Source: Allosphingosinicella indica
GTDB taxonomy: Bacteria; Pseudomonadota; Alphaproteobacteria; Sphingomonadales; Sphingomonadaceae
Length of the DNA stretch: 64,000 nt
Direction of reading: 5' to 3'
Assembly: GCF_900177405.1 (NCBI RefSeq)
Contig: NZ_LT840185.1
Span: forward strand, 2,161,501 to 2,225,500
Of the stretch, positions 55,552-62,950 are shown piece by piece (the stretch's first letter is position 1; each line of letters begins with the position of its first letter). The notes beneath the pieces were generated by a model that was given only the letters and a program-made list of their open reading frames with translations, was not told the origin of the DNA and searched no databases. Both the position numbers and the translations under genes were made by a program.

Positions 55552-56250
55552 TCAGGCGACCGCGACCTCGGCGGTATCGACCTTCAGCCCCGGGCCCATC
55601 GTCGAGCTCAGCGCGAGCTTGCGGACATATTTGCCCTTCGCGCCGGCCGGCTTGGCCTTGACGATCGCATCGACAAACGCGTCGAAATTCTTGCGAAGAT
55701 CGGCTTCGGAGAAGCTTGCCTTGCCGATACCCGAGTGGACGATGCCCGCCTTTTCGACGCGGAACTCGACCTGGCCGCCCTTGGCCGCCTTCACGGCTTC
55801 GGCAACGTTCGGGGTGACCGTGCCGAGCTTCGGGTTCGGCATCAGGCCCTTGGGGCCGAGCACCTTACCGAGACGGCCGACAACGCCCATCATGTCCGGG
55901 GTCGCGATGACGCGGTCGAAGTCGATCTGGCCGCCTTGGATGGTCTCCATCAGGTCTTCGGCGCCGACCACATCGGCACCCGCCTTCTTGGCTTCGTCCG
56001 CCTTGTCGCCCTTGGCGAAGACGGCGACACGCACGTCCTTGCCAGTGCCGGCGGGGAGGGTGACGACGCCGCGCACCATCTGGTCGGCATGACGCGGATC
56101 GACGCCCAGGTTGATCGCGATCTCGATCGTCTCGTCGAACTTCGACGTGGCGTTCTTCTTGATAAGGCCGATAGCCTCGTCGATGGCGTGGAGCTTCTCG
56201 CGGTCGATAGTCTCGGCGAGGGTTTTCGCCTTCTTGCTCAGCTTAGCCAT
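55552..56250 (-). CDS. rplA: 50S ribosomal protein L1
   Basis: The protein has 232 residues with the L1 signatures [40 protein letters not shown] and [21 protein letters not shown]1 forms the mobile L1 stalk and represses its own mRNA. It lies 4 bp downstream of rplK. The gene ends at a terminator, so rplKA is a unit separate from rplJL here. Confidence 0.98.
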   Translation of the reverse strand: MAKLSKKAKTLAETIDREKLHAIDEAIGLIKKNATSKFDETIEIAINLGVDPRHADQMVRGVVTLPAGTGKDVRVAVFAKGDKADEAKKAGADVVGAEDLMETIQGGQIDFDRVIATPDMMGVVGRLGKVLGPKGLMPNPKLGTVTPNVAEAVKAAKGGQVEFRVEKAGIVHSGIGKASFSEADLRKNFDAFVDAIVKAKPAGAKGKYVRKLALSSTMGPGLKVDTAEVAVA

Positions 56251-56254
56251 CCTA

Positions 56255-56686
56255 TCAGCCCTCCACCACTTCGAGGCCCATCGCGCGGGCGGAGCCTTCG
56301 ATGATCTTGGTCGCGGCCTCGATGTCGTTGGCGTTGAGATCCTTCATCTTGGTTTCGGCGATCTGCGCGAGCGCCGAACGCTTGATCTTGCCCGCGGAGA
56401 CCTTGCCCGGCTCCTTGGAGCCCGACTTCAGGTTCGCGGCCTTCTTGATGAGGAAGCTCGCGGGCGGCGTCTTCGTTTCGAACGAAAAGCTGCGATCGGC
56501 ATAGACGGTGATGACGGTGGGGATGGGCATCCCCTTTTCCATCTCCTGCGTGCCGGCGTTGAACGCCTTGCAGAATTCCATGATGTTGACGCCGCGCTGA
56601 CCGAGCGCGGGGCCGATCGGCGGGGAGGGGTTGGCGGCGCCCGCGGGCACCTGGAGCTTGATATAGCCCGTAATCTTCTTTGCCAT
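56255..56686 (-). CDS. rplK: 50S ribosomal protein L11
   Basis: The protein has 143 residues from the ATG at 56686: [39 protein letters not shown], and the C-terminal [21 protein letters not shown]11 binds the GTPase-associated region of 23S rRNA. A reading three codons longer is possible but not typical. It has its own 240-bp leader after a bidirectional terminator, so its promoter must lie within that leader. Confidence 0.98.
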   Translation of the reverse strand: MAKKITGYIKLQVPAGAANPSPPIGPALGQRGVNIMEFCKAFNAGTQEMEKGMPIPTVITVYADRSFSFETKTPPASFLIKKAANLKSGSKEPGKVSAGKIKRSALAQIAETKMKDLNANDIEAATKIIEGSARAMGLEVVEG

Positions 56687-56928
56687 GCGTCTCACTCTAT
56701 AGCGGGCCAGCTAGATGGGCGATGCGGCGGGCCGCACCGTCCGAACAACCGGCCGGTTCAAGTTTAGCGGTTCAAGCGGCGCCCGAGGGTGCCTCCCGCA
56801 CATTTTCCATTGCAGATGCGTTGGACGGCCGCGGCCCTAGCGCAAACGGCGCGGGAAGGGAACAGCGAATCGGGTGAAAAGTGGCTCCCGGCTAGGACAA
56901 CGGGTAACGCACTTCGTTTCACCGCAAT

Positions 56929-56957
56929 AAAAAAGCCCCGCAAAAGCGGGGCTTTTT
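56929..56957. terminator. Strong terminator between the 12-codon ORF and rplK
   Basis: AAAAAAGCCCCGC, loop AAAA, GCGGGGCTTTTT: a 12-13 base-pair stem (seven G-C pairs extended by A-T pairs) with T-tracts on both strands. It follows the tiny ORF by 15 bp and precedes rplK. Confidence 0.93.
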
Positions 56958-56972
56958 CATAGCGTTGTTAGC

Positions 56973-57011
56973 TTAGCGCCAGTAGCCGCCGCCGAAAATC
57001 CAAGCCCACAT
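56973..57011 (-). CDS. 12-codon Trp-rich small ORF (leader-peptide-like)
   Basis: The ORF reads MWAWIFGGGYWR and stops at TAA. A near-perfect Shine-Dalgarno GGAGG is 5 bases upstream. The stop is 15 bp before the strong terminator. Three of 12 residues are Trp and one is Tyr, a composition like trp leader peptides, but no trp gene follows; the next gene is rplK. It may encode a functional tiny protein or be a leader whose attenuator terminates a short RNA. In Sinorhizobium a terminated trp leader works in trans as a small RNA and peptide; whether this is comparable is unknown. Confidence 0.6.
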   Translation of the reverse strand: MWAWIFGGGYWR

Positions 57012-57023
57012 GTTGACCTCCAT

Positions 57024-57047
57024 GAACACGGACAGGGAAGCCCTGTC
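57024..57047 (-). promoter_or_regulatory. Small hairpin upstream of the 12-codon ORF
   Basis: GACAGGG, CTT, CCCTGTC gives a perfect 7-bp stem with a three-base loop, within the leader of the 12-codon ORF and about 20 bases before its Shine-Dalgarno. It may protect the 5' end of the short transcript or take part in an attenuator-like fold. Confidence 0.45.
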
Positions 57048-57058
57048 GACAGTTCACA

Positions 57059-57081
57059 TTAACCCTAACGGGTAAGGTTAA
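57059..57081. promoter_or_regulatory. Palindromic TTAACC...GGTTAA element
   Basis: TTAACCCTAAC, G, GGTAAGGTTAA is an imperfect 23-bp palindrome (9 of 11 positions paired) 48 bp before the 12-codon ORF. A similar CATTAACCCTA occurs at 59458-59468, upstream of the CHASE2-EAL gene. TTAA-type half-sites are used by CtrA in alphaproteobacteria, but the spacing here is not the CtrA TTAA-N7-TTAA standard, so the binding protein is unknown. Confidence 0.4.
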
Positions 57082-57096
57082 CAAGAGGGTAACTAT

Positions 57097-59394
57097 TCAG
57101 GCGGCGCGGAAAGCCTCTCCTTCCGAAATACGGCTAAGAAGATCTTGCCATGGCATTGGACGCCCCAAGTGGTAACCCTGCATGATATCGCAGCCCATCT
57201 GCTGCAACTCCTGCAGAATCTCCTCATTCTCCACGCCTTCCGCAACCACCTTGCGTCCCAAGGAGTGCGCAAGCTGGATCGTGGAATTAACCATGATGCG
57301 ATCGCTTTGCGACTTGTTGAGCATGCTGATGAAGCTGCGGTCGATCTTGATCTCCGATGCCGGTATGCGGCGAAGATATTCGAGAGTGGAGAAACCCGTC
57401 CCGTAATCGTCGATCGAGAGCTGGACGCCCAGCGCGCTCAGCGCTTCCAGATTCGCAATCTGAATCTCGGCGCTGCCCAAGGTCGAAGTCTCGGTGACCT
57501 CCAGTGTCAGCAGCTCCGGTGCGAGCTTGTGCTTGTGAAGCAGCCGCTCGACGGTCGGCACCAATTTGTCGCTGCTCAGTAGCGGCACGGACAAATTGAC
57601 GGCGATCGTGAAGTGCCGGCCGCCGCGATTGACGTTGCCGGCCACCGCCAGAGCCTTGTCGAGCACGAAATAAGTCAGCCGCTCGATGCGGCCGCCTTGT
57701 TCGGCCGGGCCGATGAACTGATCGGGATAGATCTGGCCCTTCTCGGGGTGGGTCCAGCGGACCAGCGCCTCCGCGCCGATCAACGCCTTGGTCTGGCCGT
57801 CGAACTGGGGCTGATAGGCGACCCAAAGCTCGCCATTGTCGATCGCATGGTCGAGCCGCGCGAGCAGCGACATAGCCCAGTCGGCATCCTCGACGCTTGC
57901 GGGATTGAACGTCGCCCAGCGTTTGCCGTCGCGCGCGGCCTCGTCGGCGGCGACCAGCGCGCTCGACGCCCGCTGCGCGAGCGTCCGTGATCCGTCGAGA
58001 TCGAGGCCGAAGGTAACGCTGAGGTCGATCAGGCGGCCCGCGACCACGATCGGGCTGCGGAACAGGGCCTGCAATCCTTCAAGCTGCTGGGTGATGCCGT
58101 CTTCGGAGCCTTCGGCGGCGAGCCAGACGAACACGCCTTCGTCCGCCTGATAGATGGTCGCGCCGCCAGATCCGAATTCGAGGCGGCCGACGATCTGCTC
58201 GACCAGCTCCTTTTCCTGCTGCGGCGGGAGCGTGGCGGTGATCTGCGCATGGTTCTTCACGCGCGCAGCGACGACCATGCCGTTGTAGAGCCGGTTCTGA
58301 CGCAGGGCCTGAAGGTTGGGCATGCCCGTGATCAGGTTGGTCGTGCCGCGCAGGCGGTAGGCGCGGCGCATGCTGCGAACGATGCGGGCGACGCCGGCCA
58401 CCGTCAGCGCCATCAGCGCCGGCACGACCTCGACCCGGATGTGCTGCATCTCGAGCCACACCGGGCCGGCGAGAAGGCCGATAGCGGTGAATCCGAAAAG
58501 CGCCGTCGCAAGCCAGCGCCGCCGAAGTTTCAGAACGGCAGCAGCGAAAAGCATCGCGGCGATCAGCGGCGCGATCCAGCCGGCGTTGATGGGTTCGCCC
58601 TCGCGCAAAGTCTCGGCGCCGATGAGGTGGAACATGACGCCCGGGACAGGCCGCAAGCCCGGCACGCGGAAGCGCTCGACTGCATTGTCGGTGCGGCCGA
58701 TCACGATGCTCTTCCCGGTCAGGTCCGCTGCAGACACCCGACCGTTCAATATGTCGCTGGCGCTGAACCACGGGATCGAGCGGATATCGATGCCATAATC
58801 CACCGGGAAGAGATCGGGTGCCGGATGACGGACATCGGCAAGTTCGCTGCTGAGCGAGGGCACCAGCCGGCCGCCGACGTTGACGGCGTAGGGGTGCTTC
58901 CAGATCGCATCGTCCCACCACACGAAGAGATTGGTGTTCACCGGAGTGCCGCTGCCGCTGAAGATCGCGGGCGGAGCGTGATCGGTCTTGGCGCCGGTGA
59001 CCGGGTTCACCGTGAAGCGGGTTGGCAGCAGGACGTTGGCACTCGCTCCGCGCAGTGCGCGCGCCAAGGCGGTCGCCTGGCGGTCTGTCCCTAGCGTCGC
59101 GAAATCGGCATCGATGAAAATGCGGCGGGGTTTAGCGGCATCGACCGCATCAACCAATTCGGCGAGCATGTCGCCGCGCCAGGGAAGGGGGCCGAAATCG
59201 GCGATGCTGCGGTCGTCGATGGCGACCAGCGCGATCTGGCCGCTCGCCGGATGGCTGCGCACCTTGGCGCGCGTCACCTGCATCGCGTTCTCGACGAGCT
59301 CGCCGACCTGCGCCACGCCGAAGACGAGCCCCACCAGCAGCGCCAGAATCAGCGCTTTCCAAGGTCGTTCAACGGTGATCGTTTTAGATGTCAA
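57097..59394 (-). CDS. CHASE2-EAL protein with degenerate GGDEF domain (putative c-di-GMP phosphodiesterase)
   Basis: The protein has 765 residues. A CHASE2 sensor (about 50-260, in the periplasm) starts after one membrane segment (PWKALILALLVGLVFGVAQV) and is followed by three membrane segments (about 270-345). A GGDEF-like domain (about 350-515) has lost its GGDEF motif, so it should not make c-di-GMP. The EAL domain (about 520-760) keeps the motifs IGAEALVRWTHPEKG, NLSVPLL, LEVTETSTL, IDDYGTGFSTLEYL, EIKIDRSFI and VVAEGVENEE, so phosphodiesterase activity is expected. The gene lies between nusG and rplK, interrupting the ribosomal cluster. Confidence 0.9.
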   Translation of the reverse strand: MTSKTITVERPWKALILALLVGLVFGVAQVGELVENAMQVTRAKVRSHPASGQIALVAIDDRSIADFGPLPWRGDMLAELVDAVDAAKPRRIFIDADFATLGTDRQATALARALRGASANVLLPTRFTVNPVTGAKTDHAPPAIFSGSGTPVNTNLFVWWDDAIWKHPYAVNVGGRLVPSLSSELADVRHPAPDLFPVDYGIDIRSIPWFSASDILNGRVSAADLTGKSIVIGRTDNAVERFRVPGLRPVPGVMFHLIGAETLREGEPINAGWIAPLIAAMLFAAAVLKLRRRWLATALFGFTAIGLLAGPVWLEMQHIRVEVVPALMALTVAGVARIVRSMRRAYRLRGTTNLITGMPNLQALRQNRLYNGMVVAARVKNHAQITATLPPQQEKELVEQIVGRLEFGSGGATIYQADEGVFVWLAAEGSEDGITQQLEGLQALFRSPIVVAGRLIDLSVTFGLDLDGSRTLAQRASSALVAADEAARDGKRWATFNPASVEDADWAMSLLARLDHAIDNGELWVAYQPQFDGQTKALIGAEALVRWTHPEKGQIYPDQFIGPAEQGGRIERLTYFVLDKALAVAGNVNRGGRHFTIAVNLSVPLLSSDKLVPTVERLLHKHKLAPELLTLEVTETSTLGSAEIQIANLEALSALGVQLSIDDYGTGFSTLEYLRRIPASEIKIDRSFISMLNKSQSDRIMVNSTIQLAHSLGRKVVAEGVENEEILQELQQMGCDIMQGYHLGRPMPWQDLLSRISEGEAFRAA

Positions 59395-59521
59395 AGTGAT
59401 AGGCTTCGGCGCGCGTTAGGACCGAAGTGACTATAACGTCGAAACCTTACCGAATTGCATTAACCCTATTGCCGGAAACCGCACCCGCGCGCAGCTTTCC
59501 GAAACGGGTTCGAAGCCGGCG

Positions 59522-60061
59522 TTATTTGACCAGTTCGACCTGCTCGAAATCGAGCTCCACAGGTGTCGCGCGGCCGAAGATCGAGACCGCGACCTTGACG
59601 CGGCTCTTCTCGAAATCGAGCTCTTCCACCAAGCCGTTGAAGCTCGCGAACGGGCCGTCGAGAACCTTGACGCTGTCGCCGATCTCATAATCGACGCTGA
59701 TCTTCTGCTTGGGCGCCGCGGCTGCCGCTTCATCCTTGGTGTTGAGGATGCGCGCCGCCTCGGCCTCGCTGATCGGCTGCGGCTTACCGCTGGAGCCAAG
59801 GAAGCCGGTCACCTTCGGCGTGTTCTTGACGAGGTGGTAAACGTCATCGTTCATCGCCAGCTTGGCGAGGACGTAGCCGGGGAAGAACTTGCGGTCCGAC
59901 GTCACCTTCTTGCCGCGGCGGACCTCGGTCACCTTCTCGGTCGGCACTTCGACGGCCTCGACGAGCTGATCGAGCCCGAGCCGGGTGGCGTCGGCCACGA
60001 TCTGGTCGCGGACCTTGTTCTCGAAGCCGGAATAAGCGTGGATGATGTACCAGCGGGCCAT
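59522..60061 (-). CDS. nusG: Transcription termination/antitermination factor NusG
   Basis: The protein has 179 residues: RWYIIHAYSGFENKVRDQI is the NGN start, KFFPGYVLAKLAMNDDVYHL follows, and the KOW motif is in DYEIGDSVKVLDGPFASFNG. NusG binds RNA polymerase and couples it to ribosomes or Rho. It lies 8 bp downstream of secE and 127 bp upstream of the CHASE2-EAL start. Confidence 0.98.
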   Translation of the reverse strand: MARWYIIHAYSGFENKVRDQIVADATRLGLDQLVEAVEVPTEKVTEVRRGKKVTSDRKFFPGYVLAKLAMNDDVYHLVKNTPKVTGFLGSSGKPQPISEAEAARILNTKDEAAAAAPKQKISVDYEIGDSVKVLDGPFASFNGLVEELDFEKSRVKVAVSIFGRATPVELDFEQVELVK

Positions 60062-60069
60062 GGGTTTCC

Positions 60070-60267
60070 TTAGCTCAGGAGGCCGAGCAGCGCCTGGACG
60101 ATCGCGCTGAACGCGGAATCGACGCCGAAGAAGAAGATGCCGAGCACCGACGCCATGATCACCACCATGATCGTGGTGCGGATCGTCTCGGCGCGCGTCG
60201 GCCAGACCACCTTAGCGGTCTCGGCGCGCACCTGCCGTAGGAATTCGACCGGACTGACCTTCGCCAC
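60070..60267 (-). CDS. secE: Preprotein translocase subunit SecE
   Basis: The protein has 65 residues, the single-membrane-span form. VEFLRQVRAETAKVVWPTRA is the conserved amphipathic helix, and TIMVVIMASVLGIFFFGVDS is the membrane segment. It is essential for SecYEG. The 134-bp leader before it contains a tandem 12-bp repeat and the hairpin after tRNA-Trp. Confidence 0.97.
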   Translation of the reverse strand: MAKVSPVEFLRQVRAETAKVVWPTRAETIRTTIMVVIMASVLGIFFFGVDSAFSAIVQALLGLLS

Positions 60268-60280
60268 GCTATCTCGACCC

Positions 60281-60304
60281 TTTGAAATCTACTTTGAAAT
60301 CGAC
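60281..60304. repeat. Tandem 12-bp repeat in the secE leader
   Basis: TTTGAAATCTAC and TTTGAAATCGAC stand side by side with one difference, 14 bp before the secE start. They are AT-rich relative to the flanks. They could be part of a promoter or a ribosome-standby region; there is no further copy in the window. Confidence 0.5.
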
Positions 60305-60379
60305 ACGAACGAGGCCGGCAGCGGCCTCACTGGGAAGCGCCCCGACCCCGGACTATCCTCCGACATCTAGGCGCCATTT

Positions 60380-60399
60380 GCCGCCCGTCAACGGGCGGC
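60380..60399 (-). terminator. Hairpin directly after tRNA-Trp
   Basis: GCCGCCCG, TTGA loop, CGGGCGGC form a perfect 8-bp stem 2 bp after the tRNA CCA end on the minus strand, followed by AAATGG. It could be a terminator (weak tail) or a processing signal for the tRNA precursor. Confidence 0.5.
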
Positions 60400-60401
60400 G
60401 G

Positions 60402-60477
60402 TGGCAGGAGTGGAGGGACTCGAACCCACGGCCCTCGGTTTTGGAGACCGATGCTCTACCAACTGAGCTACACTCCT
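60402..60477 (-). tRNA. trnW: tRNA-Trp (anticodon CCA)
   Basis: The 76-nt gene folds as a cloverleaf. The acceptor stem pairs AGGAGTG with CACTCCT, the D-loop is AGCTCAGTTGGTAGAGC, the anticodon loop CTCCAAA carries CCA, and the T-arm reads GTGGGTTCGAGTCC. The CCA end is encoded. It stands upstream of secE-nusG, the order typical for bacteria. Confidence 0.97.
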
Positions 60478-60541
60478 AGGCCGGAGAGGGCCGGTCCTTA
60501 GCGGCGGCATAGAAAGCGTGCAAGCGGATTGATCGTCTCTG

Positions 60542-62875
60542 TCAGGCTGCGATCCGGCCATGGTTGGCGGTGAGGAGCTTGCGCGCCTCGGCGGCGGTGC
60601 ACGGCCGTGCGAAGACGAACCCCTGGACGCGGGTGCAGCCGAACGCCCGGACGGCAGCGAGCTGCTCCCCGGTCTCGACGCCCTCCGCCACCGTGTCCAT
60701 GCTGAGGCTGCCCGCCATCGCGACGATCGCGCGCACGATCGCACTGCTGCCCGGATCGTCCGCACAAACCGCGGCGATGAAGCTGCGGTCCACCTTGATC
60801 GTGTCGAACCGGCTGTCCCGCACATAAGCGAGCGACGAATAGCCGGTGCCGAAATCATCGATCGCCAGCCGGATGCCAAGCGCGCGTATCTGGTGCAGCA
60901 CCTTCTGCGTCAGCGGCGTGAGCTGGAGGAAGACCGTCTCGGTGATCTCCAGCTCCAATCGGTGCGGATCGAGCCCCGATTGCGACAGCGCCGAGATCAA
61001 GGTCAGCATAAAACCGGGCTCATGAAGCTGGACCGGCGATATGTTCACGGCGACGTTGATGTCGCCGGGCCAGGATGCCGCCTCGGCCAGCGCATTGCGC
61101 AACGCCCATTCACCGATCCGGCCGATCAGCCCGGTCTCCTCGGCAATCGCCACGAATTTCGCGGGCGAGACTTCGCCAAGCCGCGCATTCTGCCAGCGGA
61201 GCAGCGCTTCGAAGCCATGGATTCGGCCAGTCCCCGCTTCCACCACCGGCTGATAGACGAGCGCGAGCTCACGGGCGTCGAGCGCGGTCCGCAGCGACAG
61301 CTCGATCTGCCGCCGCTCCTCCGCCTGCTCGTGGAGGCCGCGCTCGTAGAAATAGACGTCGCCGCCGCCGTCGGCCTTGGCACGATGCAGCGCGAGATCG
61401 GCGCTGCGCATCATGTCCTCGACCGACTCCCCGTCCTGCGGCCCCAACGCCGCGCCGATGCTGGCGCCGACGAAAAGGTGCTGGTCGAGATAGAGGAAGG
61501 GCTGCTTCATCGTCTCGACGATATCGACGCACAGCCGTTCGATCGCGGCGGCGTCGATGGCGTCGGGAATGACCAGAGCGAATTCGTCGCCGCCCAGCCG
61601 CCCCAGGGTCATGCCGGGCGCGAGCACCGGGGCGAGCCGCTGCGTCACCTGCTGGAGCAGATGATCGCCCGCGACATGGCCCAGCGTGTCGTTGACGTTC
61701 TTGAAGCGATCGAGATCGATTAGCAGGATCGCGCACAGGCGATCGGCGTCGCGCGCCCGGCTGAGGGCGGTGCCTAGCGCTTCGAGAAGCTGCAGCCGGT
61801 TGGGCAGGCCGGTCAGCGGATCGTGCCGGGCCATGTGGGCAATCCGCCGTGCGGCCTGCTGCGTCTCGGTCACATCGGAGCCGACGCCGCGATAGCCCAG
61901 GAAACCCCCGCGCGGCCCGAAGCGGGGACGCGCCGAAAGCTGGATGCAACGCGCACCGTCCGGATGCGGCGCGGCAATCAGCAGATCGGCAAAGCCGGAA
62001 TGGGCCGCCAGGCCGGCGACCGCCGTGCCTATCTCTCCGCTCGATCCGCCCTCGTGCGCATCTTGCGACAGCAATGCGTCGAGCGTCATCGCCTCGATCT
62101 CTCCAGCATCCAGGCCCAACGCGCGGGCGAAGCGCGGAGAAACGTTGCGGAAGCGGAGATCGGCGTCGGTTTCCCACAGCCAGTCGGCATCGCTGCTCTC
62201 ATATTCCTTGAGAAGCAGGCTGATCGTGTCGGAGCGCTCCTCCAGCGCGAGATCGACCATCCGTCGCCGCATGAAGGCGCGCCCATTGCCGAGCACCGCG
62301 AACAGCAGCCCGACCGTGTAGATCGGCCCGAGCGTCAGCAGCAACGTCGATTCGGTGTAGCCGAGCATCTTGGTCGTCGCGGCGCCCATCACCAGGATAT
62401 AGCCGGCCGCCGCGGCGGGGGTGGCGGTGAAGACGAAGGCAGCGCCCGCCATCATGCTCGCGGTGACCAGGCAGATCGCGAGCTGATCGTGCGGCAGCGC
62501 GGCGGGAAAGAAGATAAAGGCGGGCACCGCCCAGGCGAAGCCGTAGAGAACGCTGATATGGCTCGCGCGGTCGAGCGCCTGCCGCGATGCCGCAGGCGTG
62601 TCGGCGATGCGCCGCCGGCCCACGAGCGCGCCGGTCAGGATGAGAAAGCCGAGGCCGAGCAGCCACAGGGTCAACTGGATGGAGGGCACCGAGCCGCGCA
62701 AGACGATTGCGAGCAGCACCGCATTCAATGTCTGCCCGATCGCAGCGACCTTGAGCGCCCGCCGAAGCTCGCGAAGCTGGGCCACGCGCACCCGGTCCCA
62801 GCCGGCATGTCCGGCGGGGCTGGCGCGGTTCAGCACCACTTGCCAATCCAGCGTGGGGAGACGTGCGTTGCTCAT
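60542..62875 (-). CDS. PAS-GGDEF-EAL membrane protein (bifunctional c-di-GMP enzyme)
   Basis: The protein has 777 residues. Five or six membrane segments (about 45-200) form an MHYT/MASE-like sensor region. A PAS domain (about 215-340) has WLWETDADLRFRNVSPRFA. The GGDEF domain (about 345-510) begins HDPLTGLPNRLQLLEALG with the active motif LGGDEFAL. The EAL domain (about 525-770) has GFEALLRWQNARLGE, ISPVQLHEPGF, LELEITETVFLQL, IDDFGTGYSSLAYV and TIKVDRSFI. Both catalytic motifs are intact, so it may have dual activity, with one side dominant. It lies 65 bp upstream of the tRNA-Trp gene on the same strand. Confidence 0.92.
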   Translation of the reverse strand: MSNARLPTLDWQVVLNRASPAGHAGWDRVRVAQLRELRRALKVAAIGQTLNAVLLAIVLRGSVPSIQLTLWLLGLGFLILTGALVGRRRIADTPAASRQALDRASHISVLYGFAWAVPAFIFFPAALPHDQLAICLVTASMMAGAAFVFTATPAAAAGYILVMGAATTKMLGYTESTLLLTLGPIYTVGLLFAVLGNGRAFMRRRMVDLALEERSDTISLLLKEYESSDADWLWETDADLRFRNVSPRFARALGLDAGEIEAMTLDALLSQDAHEGGSSGEIGTAVAGLAAHSGFADLLIAAPHPDGARCIQLSARPRFGPRGGFLGYRGVGSDVTETQQAARRIAHMARHDPLTGLPNRLQLLEALGTALSRARDADRLCAILLIDLDRFKNVNDTLGHVAGDHLLQQVTQRLAPVLAPGMTLGRLGGDEFALVIPDAIDAAAIERLCVDIVETMKQPFLYLDQHLFVGASIGAALGPQDGESVEDMMRSADLALHRAKADGGGDVYFYERGLHEQAEERRQIELSLRTALDARELALVYQPVVEAGTGRIHGFEALLRWQNARLGEVSPAKFVAIAEETGLIGRIGEWALRNALAEAASWPGDINVAVNISPVQLHEPGFMLTLISALSQSGLDPHRLELEITETVFLQLTPLTQKVLHQIRALGIRLAIDDFGTGYSSLAYVRDSRFDTIKVDRSFIAAVCADDPGSSAIVRAIVAMAGSLSMDTVAEGVETGEQLAAVRAFGCTRVQGFVFARPCTAAEARKLLTANHGRIAA

Positions 62876-62950
62876 GGGTCTTCCGACCGCGAGCGTTAGC
62901 CGCCAACCGTTATTTATTGATTAGGGGCGGGCGCGGGAACCACCCGCACG

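Larger units (their letters stand above)
56687..57096 (-). other. Intergenic region between the CHASE2-EAL gene and rplK
   Basis: The 410-bp gap contains, in transcription order on the minus strand, a TTAACC-type inverted repeat (57059-57081), a small hairpin, a 12-codon ORF (56973-57011), a terminator (56929-56957), and a 240-bp leader of rplK without other obvious structure. The rplK promoter must lie between the terminator and 56687; no clear -35/-10 pair could be chosen. Confidence 0.6.

Noticed and set aside
53071-56304. Very long open frame (1077 codons) on the plus strand opposite the adhesin and rplA
   Set aside because: It is an Arg/Ala-rich shadow of the repeat-rich adhesin gene and crosses rplA. 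High GC keeps the opposite frame open. No motif, start signal or sensible domain was seen.
57059-57081. CtrA binding site
   Set aside because: TTAACC half-sites are present, but not in the TTAA-N7-TTAA spacing; kept only as an unassigned palindrome.
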